A stretch of DNA of 5,792 bases from Pseudomonadota bacterium (GTDB lineage Bacteria > Pseudomonadota > Alphaproteobacteria > Rhizobiales > Hyphomicrobiaceae): NCBI GenBank assembly GCA_021812845.1, contig JAKAML010000103.1, positions 1 to 5,792 of the forward strand. Direction: 5' to 3'. The translations under genes were made by a program, and so were the position numbers. Position 1 is the stretch's first letter. Each line of letters begins with the position of its first letter. A model generated the notes under the pieces. It had not been told where the DNA came from and searched no databases. It saw nothing but the letters and a program-made list of their open reading frames with translations. Of this stretch, positions 1 to 5,493 are shown piece after piece.

Positions 1-201
1 GTCGCCTTCGTCGAGGTCAAGGCGCGGTTGACGTTCGAGGACTGCGAGGCGGCGATCCGCCCCTCGCTCGGCCCGCGCGTCCGTCGCGCCGCCTCGCTAT
101 GGCTGCAGCGCAATCCGCGCTATCAGCACCACCGGCAGGGCTACGACGTGATCTTCGTCGTGCCCTGGCGCCCGCCCCGGCATATTCCGGACGGACTTTG
201 A
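1..201 (+). CDS. yraN: YraN/UPF0102 family endonuclease-like protein, C-terminal part (5' end outside window)
   Basis: The reading frame is open from base 1 and stops at TGA 199-201, giving the last 66 residues of a protein that starts upstream. It begins VAFVEVKAR, the E-V-K core of the restriction-endonuclease-like fold that defines YraN/UPF0102. A helical stretch ([16 protein letters not shown]) and the strand [10 protein letters not shown] follow, and it ends PRHIPDGL. The family usually has RFD before the last strand; here it reads QGYD, so the arginine is replaced although the aspartate remains. The tail PW-x-x-PRHIPD is typical of alphaproteobacterial members. YraN proteins are about 120 residues, so roughly the first half, including the N-terminal acidic active-site residue, is not visible. 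The biochemical role is poorly known; a Holliday-junction-resolvase-like nuclease fold is the usual description. The gene lies 13 bp before gshB on the same strand, so co-transcription is likely; in related genomes rsmI commonly lies just upstream. Confidence 0.85.
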   Translation, partial: VAFVEVKARLTFEDCEAAIRPSLGPRVRRAASLWLQRNPRYQHHRQGYDVIFVVPWRPPRHIPDGL

Positions 202-214
202 CGCGGAGACCCAC

Positions 215-1171
215 ATGGCGCTCGACGTCGCCTGCCAGATGGACCCCATCGACCGCATCGACATCCGCGGCGACTCGACCTTCGCGCTCCTGCTCGAGGC
301 CCAGCACCGCGGTCACCGGATCTTCTACTACACGCCGCAGAGCCTGACCCTCGACGGCTGCACGCTCCGTGCCCGCGGCGAGACGCTCCACGTCGCCGAC
401 GAGGTCGGCGCGCACTACCGCACCTCCGACCCCCGCACGCTCGACCTCGCGACCCGGGACGTGGTGCTGCTGCGCCAGGACCCGCCGTTCGACATGGCCT
501 ACATCACCTCGACGCACCTGCTCGAGCGCATCCATCCGCGGACGCTCGTCGTCAACGATCCGGCCCACGTCCGCAATGCGCCGGAGAAAGTGTGGGTGCT
601 CGACTTTCTCGACCTGATGCCGCCGACGCTCGTGACCCGTTCGCTCGACGAGGTGCAGGCGTTCCGGGCGCGCCATGGCGACATCATCCTGAAGCCGCTC
701 TACGGCAATGGCGGCGCGTCGGTGTTCCGCCTCAAGCCCGGCGACACCAACCTCGGTTCGCTGGTCGAGCTGTTCCAGACCGTGTTCCGCGAACCGTTCA
801 TGGTTCAGCAGTACCGGCCCGAGGTCAGGCGCGGCGACAAGCGCATCATTCTGGTCGACGGCGAGGTGGCGGGCGCCATCAACCGCGTACCGGCGGCCGA
901 CGAGACGCGCTCCAACCTGCACGTCGGTGGCACCGCCGCCAGGACCGAGCTCACCGCGCGTGAGCGCGAGATCTGCGCCCGGCTCGGTCCGGAGCTCAGA
1001 CGGCGCGGGCTGATCTTCACCGGCATCGACGTGATCGGCGACTACCTGACCGAGATCAACGTCACCTCGCCGACCGGCATCCGCCAGGTGAAGGCGTTCG
1101 GCGGCAACGACATCGCCGCCATGATCTGGGACGCCATCGAGCGCCGCGTCGCGGCGGGGCGGCGCGCCTAG
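215..1171 (+). CDS. gshB: Glutathione synthetase (ATP-grasp ligase)
   Basis: This 318-residue protein joins gamma-glutamylcysteine and glycine, with ATP hydrolysis, to make glutathione in the cytoplasm, the second step of glutathione synthesis. The length matches bacterial GshB. The N-terminal domain has [19 protein letters not shown] (residues 8-26) and [12 protein letters not shown] (114-125), both family signatures. The ATP-grasp part follows: the lysine and glycine-rich loop in [13 protein letters not shown] (159-171), [20 protein letters not shown] (205-224), the substrate loop RSNLHVGG (232-239), and the metal-binding end [13 protein letters not shown] (279-291). All expected key residues appear present. 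The ATG at 215 is supported by a GGAG at 205-208, six bases upstream, and by an N-terminus resembling alphaproteobacterial GshB. It sits 13 bp after the yraN stop, and no separate promoter is evident. The stop codon is only 3 bp from the stop of the opposing TraB/GumN gene. Confidence 0.97.
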   Translation: MALDVACQMDPIDRIDIRGDSTFALLLEAQHRGHRIFYYTPQSLTLDGCTLRARGETLHVADEVGAHYRTSDPRTLDLATRDVVLLRQDPPFDMAYITSTHLLERIHPRTLVVNDPAHVRNAPEKVWVLDFLDLMPPTLVTRSLDEVQAFRARHGDIILKPLYGNGGASVFRLKPGDTNLGSLVELFQTVFREPFMVQQYRPEVRRGDKRIILVDGEVAGAINRVPAADETRSNLHVGGTAARTELTAREREICARLGPELRRRGLIFTGIDVIGDYLTEINVTSPTGIRQVKAFGGNDIAAMIWDAIERRVAAGRRA

Positions 1172-1174
1172 CCC

Positions 1175-2233
1175 TCACTCGACCGGCGTCACGGTGTAGC
1201 CGGCATCCTTCAGAAGCTGCACGAGGCCGGTCTCGCCGGGAAGGTGCAGCGCGCCGACGGCGACGAAGGCGCCGCCTTTGGCGAGATGGGGCTTGGCGCC
1301 ATCCAGCATCTTGCGATTGCGCTTGACGAGCAGCTCGCGCTGGAAGCCGCCGAACGCACCGGTCTCGACCCCTGCCGAGGCGGCCAGCGCCAGGTTGAAC
1401 GGCATCGCCGCGCCCATCTGCCGGTTGAGGTACATTCGCGTCAGGGTTTCCAGCATGTCGTTGCTGCGGTCGGTGAACCTCAGCCCCATGCGCAGCATGG
1501 CGATCTGCTCGGCATCGGGGACGGCGGCCATCGCCGCGAGCTGGCTGTCGACCGTCTCGAGCCCGACCACCGGGATATTCCGCGCCTGGGCCTCGAGCGC
1601 GATCTTGCTGTCGAGCACCGGGTGACCGACGTCGGCGTTCCGCTTCTCGCACTCGGAGACGGCGAGCAGGGTCGAGATCAGCCACGGCTTGAACATGGCG
1701 GCGAGATTTCCGGGCAGGCCGGACTTCTCGACCGCCGCCTGAACCTTGGCGAACTCGTCGGCTTCGAGCAGGGTGTCGAGCCGCCGCCCGTCCGTGAACA
1801 CGAGGAGCCGCGCCGCGCGGGTGATCGCGCTCATCAGCGCCTTGGGCGAAAGGTCGGCGACCTCGAGCAGCACCGTGCGCGAGCCTCCGATCGCCGCGGC
1901 CACCGCCGGCGACCAGCTCGTGATCCGGTTGTCGGTGACGTGCATCGTGCCGAAGAGATGCGACGGCGCTGCGCCCGCCTTCTCGATGCGCCACAGCATG
2001 GCCTCGCCGTTCGCGGTCCGCGCGGCGTCGGCCAGCACCCGCGCATGGGTCTCCGGATCCCTCGACTTCAGTTCGTCGAGCATGTCGACGCCGCGGCATT
2101 CGACGAGCGGCGGTCTCGGCGACCGCGACTTGGCGTCCGTCTTCGCCACGACGGGCGCCGCGGCGAAGCCGACCAGCAGCGACAAGGCGGCCGTCAGGAC
2201 GGCCGCGGCGCGGCGGTGGGAGCGAATGCGCAT
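1175..2233 (-). CDS. Exported TraB/GumN family protein
   Basis: This 352-residue protein belongs to the TraB/PrgY/GumN superfamily, a Tiki-like fold with proposed metalloprotease activity; the bacterial substrates are unknown. The chosen start (ATG 2233-2231) gives MRIRSHRR followed by a hydrophobic stretch and a likely signal peptidase I site after VVA (residue 30), so the protein is probably periplasmic. The first GxxH motif is in SHLFGTMHVTD (about 91-101), followed by the glutamate of VLLEVAD (about E124). A central motif IPVVGLETVDSQ lies at about 220-231. The second GxxH motif is in VAVGALHLPG (about 325-333), followed by the typical ending LLKDAGYTVTPVE. Both histidines and the conserved glutamate are present. 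The frame stays open to 2320, but the internal ATG has an AGGAG 5 bp upstream and begins directly with a signal peptide. The gene lies 102 bp downstream of xerC on the same strand, so it may be co-transcribed or have its own promoter. I give no gene symbol because gumN is used loosely. Confidence 0.9.
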   Translation of the reverse strand: MRIRSHRRAAAVLTAALSLLVGFAAAPVVAKTDAKSRSPRPPLVECRGVDMLDELKSRDPETHARVLADAARTANGEAMLWRIEKAGAAPSHLFGTMHVTDNRITSWSPAVAAAIGGSRTVLLEVADLSPKALMSAITRAARLLVFTDGRRLDTLLEADEFAKVQAAVEKSGLPGNLAAMFKPWLISTLLAVSECEKRNADVGHPVLDSKIALEAQARNIPVVGLETVDSQLAAMAAVPDAEQIAMLRMGLRFTDRSNDMLETLTRMYLNRQMGAAMPFNLALAASAGVETGAFGGFQRELLVKRNRKMLDGAKPHLAKGGAFVAVGALHLPGETGLVQLLKDAGYTVTPVE

Positions 2234-2238
2234 GTCGA

Positions 2239-2243
2239 CTCCT
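2239..2243 (-). promoter_or_regulatory. Shine-Dalgarno site setting the start of the TraB/GumN gene
   Basis: On the minus strand AGGAG lies 5 bases before the ATG at 2233. This is the strongest ribosome-binding site in the upstream part of this frame. It favours a 352-residue product over the 381-residue version that would start at 2320 and bury the signal peptide. Confidence 0.75.
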
Positions 2244-2324
2244 GTCGCGCGGCGGACGGGATCGAGCCCGGCCGTCGAGTATGCCCGAACGAACGGCATC
2301 CGGCAGTTTCGCCGCGGCACATGG

Positions 2325-2339
2325 CTAAAGAGTGGTTAG
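2325..2339. promoter_or_regulatory. Degenerate CtrA-like palindrome CTAA-N7-TTAG
   Basis: On the plus strand CTAA (2325-2328) and TTAG (2336-2339) are separated by exactly 7 bases, the spacing of a CtrA site, with one transition in each half. Read on the minus strand it is CTAACCACTCTTTAGCCAT, two imperfect copies of the TTAACCAT half-site 11 bp apart. It overlaps the xerC stop codon and lies about 90 bp upstream of the TraB/GumN start, where it could act on that gene. Function is inferred only from the resemblance. Confidence 0.35.
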
Positions 2340-3337
2340 GACCGCCCCGCGCGGGGATGGGCGCGGTCGTAGACTGCGAGCAGGCGGTCGCGGTCGACCT
2401 CGGTGTAGACCTGGGTGGTCGACAGCGAGGCGTGCCCGAGCAGCTCCTGGATCTGGCGCAGGTCGGCGCCGGCGGAGAGCAGGTGGGTGGCGAACGAGTG
2501 GCGGAGCGCGTGCGGGGTGGCGGTGTCGGGCAGCGTCAGCGCGCCGCGCAACCGCTGCATCGCGAGCTGGATCAGCCGCGGCGACAGCGGTCCGCCCTTG
2601 GCGCCGAGAAACAGGTGGCCGTCCGGCTCGAGCGGGTAGGGGCAGAGCGTCATGTAGCGGGCCACGGCCGCCTGCGCGACCGGCAGAACCGGAACCATGC
2701 GTTCCTTGCCGCCCTTGCCGGCGACGCGGAGCGTATCGCGGCCGCGCACCGGCGCGTCCCGGACGACGATCGCCAGCGCCTCGGAGATGCGCAGGCCGCA
2801 GCCGTAGAGTAGCAGCAGCACGGCCGCATCGCGCGCGGCGACCCAGTCGAGCTCGGCCTCGGTCCCGGCCCGCGTGACGGCCAGCGCCTTCTCGACGTTC
2901 AACGGCTTCGGCACGGAATGCGGCACCTTGGGAAGCTGAACCTGCATCACCACCCGGTTCTTCAGCGTGCCTTCGGCTTCGAGCCAGCGGAAGAACATGC
3001 GCAACGCCGACATGGTGCGCGACAGCGAACGCGAGCCGGAACCGGCGCGGCGGCGGCCGGCCATGAACGCGCGCACGGTGCGGGCGTCGAGACCGGCGAT
3101 GTCGCCGAGGCAGGGCGGGTATCCGCGGTGACGGCCGAGGAAGCCGAGGAACTGGCTTAGATCGCGGGCGTAGGACGATAGTGTGTGCGCGGCGTGACCG
3201 CGACCCTGGTCGAGGTGCCGGAGCCAGTCGGCGACCGCGCGTTCGAGATCGGCGCCGAGCGGCAGGACGAGTGCCGGCTCGTCCGAGGGATCGACATCCG
3301 GCGCGGACGAGCCCGGAGTTGGGGAGGCGGACGTCAT
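2336..3337 (-). CDS. xerC: Site-specific tyrosine recombinase XerC
   Basis: This is a 333-residue integrase-family recombinase. XerC works with XerD at dif to resolve chromosome dimers at division. Residues about 32-130 form the SAM-like DNA-binding domain (DWLRHLDQGRGHAAHTLSSY onwards), and the catalytic domain follows. The full tyrosine-recombinase set is visible: Arg in LLYGCGLRISEAL (R183), the beta-hairpin Lys in GKGGKERMVP (K208), His and Arg in PHALRHSFATHLL (H276, R279), His in LGHASLSTTQ (H302) and the nucleophile in VYTEVD (Y311). XerC is preferred over XerD because of the GCGLRISEAL and GKGGKER wording and the lone chromosomal setting; XerD or an integron-type relative is less likely. 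The roughly 30-residue Pro/Ser/Asp-rich N-terminal extension makes it longer than the usual 300 or so. The frame could extend to a GTG at 3370, but those 11 codons include TTA, GAA, GCA, AGG and GGT, unlike the rest of the gene, and overlap a CtrA-like box. I therefore use ATG 3337, with AAGGA 11 bases upstream. Confidence 0.94.
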   Translation of the reverse strand: MTSASPTPGSSAPDVDPSDEPALVLPLGADLERAVADWLRHLDQGRGHAAHTLSSYARDLSQFLGFLGRHRGYPPCLGDIAGLDARTVRAFMAGRRRAGSGSRSLSRTMSALRMFFRWLEAEGTLKNRVVMQVQLPKVPHSVPKPLNVEKALAVTRAGTEAELDWVAARDAAVLLLLYGCGLRISEALAIVVRDAPVRGRDTLRVAGKGGKERMVPVLPVAQAAVARYMTLCPYPLEPDGHLFLGAKGGPLSPRLIQLAMQRLRGALTLPDTATPHALRHSFATHLLSAGADLRQIQELLGHASLSTTQVYTEVDRDRLLAVYDRAHPRAGRS

Positions 3338-3348
3338 GGACCGACCGT

Positions 3349-3353
3349 TCCTT
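3349..3353 (-). promoter_or_regulatory. xerC: Possible Shine-Dalgarno site of xerC
   Basis: AAGGA on the minus strand lies 11 bases before the ATG at 3337. The spacing is long, so the site is moderate at best. It is still better supported than the in-frame GTG at 3370, which would sit inside the CtrA-like box. Confidence 0.45.
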
Positions 3354-3359
3354 GCTTCG

Positions 3360-3376
3360 GTTAACGCCACGTTAAC
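3360..3376. promoter_or_regulatory. CtrA-type box (TTAA-N7-TTAA) in the xerC/ARPP-1 divergent region
   Basis: GTTAACG (3360-3366) and its reverse complement CGTTAAC (3370-3376) flank a 3-base spacer, giving TTAA-N7-TTAA with both cores exact. This is the full consensus of the alphaproteobacterial cell-cycle regulator CtrA. If A and T are each about 15% of bases, eight fixed A/T positions are expected about 0.0015 times in a window this size, so chance is unlikely. The box ends 22 bp before the xerC ATG and lies about 177 bp before the ARPP-1 ATG. That close to xerC, binding would more naturally block than activate xerC transcription. The perfect 7-bp inverted repeat could also serve another dimeric regulator. 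Confidence 0.65.
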
Positions 3377-3540
3377 ACGGGCGGGGCCGCGGGATCGGCC
3401 GCGCGCAACATTTGCGGCTGGCTTCTCGGTGGCGCGGCCGCCGCGGTTCCGTCACCGGCCCATCGCGCCGCCGCCACAGCGCGCCCGCGGCCGCGCCGCA
3501 ATGCCGGCGTAAGCGAGTCCGGTATCGCGTTGTCGAGAAA

Positions 3541-3545
3541 GGGAG
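3541..3545 (+). promoter_or_regulatory. Shine-Dalgarno site setting the start of the ARPP-1-like gene
   Basis: GGGAG, within the longer GAGAAAGGGAG purine run, lies 8 bases before the ATG at 3554. The frame also opens at a TTG at 3530, but that start would place the purine run inside the gene and add 8 residues ahead of an otherwise normal signal peptide. Confidence 0.7.
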
Positions 3546-3553
3546 TTTTGCTC

Positions 3554-4744
3554 ATGCGTATGCTATCGTTCCTTTCCTTCGCCAGTCTCGCCGGCGCCGC
3601 CGTCGCCATGGCCGCCGGTCACCTGGGCACCGCCGCCGCAGAGGAGACCCAACGGAACGCAGCGGCCGCCGGAGCGGCGACCCGCATCTCCGGGCCCTTC
3701 ACCCACGACAATCTCACGGTCTATTTCGTCCACGGGCCGAGCGCGGCCGGCCCGGTGCCGCTGACGCTCGCCGAGGCGCTGGAGAAGGGCGCGGTGAAAG
3801 TGCTCGAGACCGGCAACGTCAACCGGCTCGAGATCGAGAACACGGGTGACGACGACGTTTTCATCCAGACTGGCGACATCGTGAAGGGCGGCAAGCAGGA
3901 CCGCGTGCTGACGACAAGCCTCGTGGTGCCGCCGCGCTCGGGCCGCGTACCGATCGATTCCTACTGCGTCGAGCAGGGCCGCTGGGCGCCGCGCGGCACC
4001 GAGAGCGTGGCTGCCTTCGCCGTGTCGCGCGAGGCGCTGCCCTCGCGCGAGGCCAAGCTTGCCATCAACAAGCCCGCGGTCTCGGCGGCGGCACCGACGG
4101 CCGAGCGGACCGTCCGCGTGCCGAGCTATACCGATCGCCTGCCGAACGCGCTCCCGGAGCAGCGCCTTGCCGGTCGGAGCGACACCGGCTCGCGGCAGGG
4201 CGAGGTCTGGCAGGAGGTGGCCAAGACGCAGATGAAGCTCGCCGCCGGCCTCGGCGCGGCGTCGGTAGCGGCGCCCGAATCGAAATCGAGCCTTCAGTTG
4301 ACGCTCGAGCACGAGAAGCTGAAGGCGGCCAGGGCCGCCTACCTCGCAGCCCTCCGGGACAAGACCGCCGGGCAGGGCGACGTCGTCGGGCTCGTGTTCG
4401 CCGTCAATGGAAAGTTGAACAGCGCCGACGTCTATCCCTCGAACGGCCTGTTCCTGAAGATGTGGCCCAAGCTTCTCAACGCCAGCGTGACCGAGGCCAT
4501 CGGCGAGCGGCCCGCGGTCGTCGGGAGTGGCAGCGGCGCGGCGCCACCGGCGCCGGCAGGGGCAAGCATCCCTAGGCCCGCCGACGTCGCGGCGTTCCTC
4601 GCCGCCGCGGAGCAGGGCCAGCGCGAAGCGAAGCCGGTCGGCAAGCTGATGCAGCGGGAGGTTCGCGATACCGCCGCCGCGCTCTATGTCGAGGCGCGCC
4701 GCGCGTCCGGCGACTTCGTGCACCGGAACTATCTGGCCAAGTGA
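3554..4744 (+). CDS. Secreted ARPP-1 (DUF6569)-like protein of unknown function
   Basis: This 396-residue protein starts at ATG 3554. It begins MRMLSFLSFASLAGAAVAMA and has a probable signal peptidase I site after TAAA (residue 29), so it is likely exported to the periplasm. The mature part resembles the ARPP-1/DUF6569 domain. It has NLTVYFVHG (about 53-61) and LTLAEALEKGAVKVLETG (71-88). The hallmark GGKQDR (112-117) sits after a strand ending in QTGDIVKG, followed by CVEQGRW (138-144), QGEVWQEV (215-222), and a C-terminal segment VFAVNGKLNSADVYPSNGLF (281-300) with KMWPKLLNAS after it. Residues about 325-350 are a Gly/Ala/Pro linker, followed by a helical tail ending NYLAK. No catalytic function is established that I can name. 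The invariant-looking polar cluster (GGKQDR, CVExGRW) suggests ligand binding, which is inference. It is divergent from xerC and convergent with the small membrane protein gene. The family call rests on remembered motifs, so I am fairly but not fully sure. Confidence 0.75.
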   Translation: MRMLSFLSFASLAGAAVAMAAGHLGTAAAEETQRNAAAAGAATRISGPFTHDNLTVYFVHGPSAAGPVPLTLAEALEKGAVKVLETGNVNRLEIENTGDDDVFIQTGDIVKGGKQDRVLTTSLVVPPRSGRVPIDSYCVEQGRWAPRGTESVAAFAVSREALPSREAKLAINKPAVSAAAPTAERTVRVPSYTDRLPNALPEQRLAGRSDTGSRQGEVWQEVAKTQMKLAAGLGAASVAAPESKSSLQLTLEHEKLKAARAAYLAALRDKTAGQGDVVGLVFAVNGKLNSADVYPSNGLFLKMWPKLLNASVTEAIGERPAVVGSGSGAAPPAPAGASIPRPADVAAFLAAAEQGQREAKPVGKLMQREVRDTAAALYVEARRASGDFVHRNYLAK

Positions 4745-4757
4745 AGGCGGGCCGAGT

Positions 4758-4779
4758 GAAGGGCGGCGGAGAACCCTTC
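4758..4779. terminator. Small inverted repeat, possible two-way transcription stop
   Basis: GAAGGG (4758-4763) and CCCTTC (4774-4779) can pair as a 6-bp stem with a 10-base loop. They lie in the 58-bp gap between two convergent stop codons, where a shared terminator would be expected. There is no T-run on either side and the loop is large, so an intrinsic terminator is weakly supported. Confidence 0.25.
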
Positions 4780-4802
4780 CCTCGCGGCCGCGGGCGGACC
4801 GG

Positions 4803-5273
4803 TCAGCGCGACGCCGAACCCAGTCGGTCCAGCGCACGTTCCACGTAGGACAAGACGCGCGCGCCGAGCGGCTCGAGGCGCGACAGATCCACGTCGCCGA
4901 ACCGGGCGGCGAGCGCCGACGACAATTCGTCCATGCCGCGCGCGACGCCCGAGCGGTCGAGGCCGCACTGGATGCCGCGCTCGATGTCGGCCGCCCGGCG
5001 CCGCGCCTGCCGCTCCAGCGCGCGAAGCCGGGAGGTCGGCGTGCGGCTCGGCATCAAGGCCATGGCGGTGATGGCCCCGATCGCGGCGACGGCCGTCAGC
5101 GCCAGCACCGGATTGCGCTCCGCCGCGCCGATCACAGCCCGGAAGATGTCGGGCTCGTCGGCATCCGCGGAGGCGGCAGGGGTCGCGGCCGCGGCCGGCG
5201 GGGCCGGGCTCCGGTCGCGGCGCGGCGTTGCGGCGTCGCGGGTCATGGCGGAACGGTCGAAGGGCTGTTGCAC
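4803..5273 (-). CDS. Small single-span membrane protein, unknown function
   Basis: I do not recognise this family. The preferred GTG start at 5273 gives 156 residues; ATG 5246 would give 147. Residues about 1-44 are Ala/Pro/Arg-rich and probably disordered (RRDRSPAPPAAAATPAAS). DEPDIFRAVIGAAERNP leads into one hydrophobic segment (about 54-74, NPVLALTAVAAIGAITAMALM). The C-terminal 80 residues are charged and helical: SRLRALERQARRRAADIERG, then DELSSALAARFGDVDLSRLE and a final amphipathic helix ending DRLGSASR. The arginines after the hydrophobic segment suggest that the C-terminal part is cytoplasmic. The layout recalls small membrane-anchored proteins of the DUF883 kind, but I see no diagnostic motif. 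The frame stays open to 5513, yet codons between 5345 and about 5280 include CGA four times, CTT, GGA and CCA, unlike the GC-ending codons further in, so that part looks non-coding. The gene is divergent from the moeB-like gene. Confidence 0.6.
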   Translation of the reverse strand: MQQPFDRSAMTRDAATPRRDRSPAPPAAAATPAASADADEPDIFRAVIGAAERNPVLALTAVAAIGAITAMALMPSRTPTSRLRALERQARRRAADIERGIQCGLDRSGVARGMDELSSALAARFGDVDLSRLEPLGARVLSYVERALDRLGSASR

Positions 5274-5283
5274 GGCGGGGTCG

Positions 5284-5290
5284 CTCCCTT
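5284..5290 (-). promoter_or_regulatory. Shine-Dalgarno site favouring the GTG start of the small membrane protein
   Basis: AAGGGAG on the minus strand lies 10 bases before the GTG at 5273. The competing ATG at 5246 is preceded by GACCGTTCCGCC, with no purine-rich site. The long spacing and the non-ATG codon keep this tentative. Confidence 0.4.
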
Positions 5291-5401
5291 GTCGCGGAAG
5301 ACGTCGTCCTGGTCGTCCAACGGCCGACGACGGAAGTCGTTCCATGGCGACCGGGGCAACCGGGGCGACGGGGGCATTCGGGCGCGAGCCTGTGCCCGAG
5401 C

Positions 5402-5430
5402 TTGGCCGCGCGAAGGATCGGGGCGATAAT
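5402..5430 (+). promoter_or_regulatory. Sigma-70-type promoter for the moeB-like gene
   Basis: TTGGCC (5402-5407) and GATAAT (5425-5430) are separated by exactly 17 bases. The -10 matches TATAAT at 5 of 6 positions and the -35 matches TTGACA at 4 of 6, which is good for such a GC-rich genome. Transcription would start near 5437, leaving a leader of about 57 bases before the ATG at 5494. It is the only convincing -35/-10 pair I found in the window. Confidence 0.5.
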
Positions 5431-5493
5431 GACCGGACCGGCCGCCTCGACCTCTGACTGAACGGCCGGCCCGGCTCCGAACGGAAGGGCGAG

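Noticed and set aside
17..922. A 301-codon open frame on - opposite yraN and gshB
   Set aside because: It is antisense to gshB, whose motifs are complete. The frame reads as repetitive Arg/Val/Glu sequence with no conserved domain.
2278..2306. Possible minus-strand promoter CTGCCG-N17-CATACT before the TraB/GumN gene
   Set aside because: The -35 matches at only 3 of 6 positions and the -10 at 4 of 6. Pairs of this quality arise easily by chance, so it was not listed.
1244..2812. A 522-codon open frame on + opposite the TraB/GumN gene and xerC
   Set aside because: It runs antisense across two well-supported genes and their intergenic gap. The translation is low-complexity (Arg, Gly, Ala, Glu, His), with no domain or ribosome-binding site. 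It is a frame shadow of GC-rich codons.
2336..3337. The tyrosine recombinase as a phage, integron or transposon integrase
   Set aside because: No attachment-site repeats, tRNA, cassette or phage genes flank it. The neighbours are housekeeping genes and the motifs match XerC.
3338..3370. N-terminal extension of xerC to the GTG at 3370
   Set aside because: The eleven extra codons have atypical usage and overlap the CtrA-like box, and the GTG has no purine-rich site upstream.
3420..3510. Runs of GCGGCCGC-like palindromes in the xerC/ARPP-1 intergenic region
   Set aside because: Short G/C palindromes are common in sequence this GC-rich. They form no consistent stem followed by a T-run and no regular repeat.
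3515..3519. GANTC (CcrM methylation) site upstream of the ARPP-1-like gene, and another at 2237-2241 next to the TraB/GumN ribosome-binding site
   Set aside because: A four-base-specified motif is expected about once every few hundred bases at this composition, so two intergenic hits carry no weight on their own.
3563..4837. A 424-codon open frame on - opposite the ARPP-1-like gene
   Set aside because: It has Arg/Gly-rich composition and no recognisable motif, whereas the plus frame has a signal peptide and clear family motifs.
4686..5457. Open frames on + over the small membrane protein gene
   Set aside because: They are Arg/Ala/Gly-rich translations without motifs and overlap the end of the ARPP-1-like gene. 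The minus frame has a proper hydrophobic segment and GC-ending codons.
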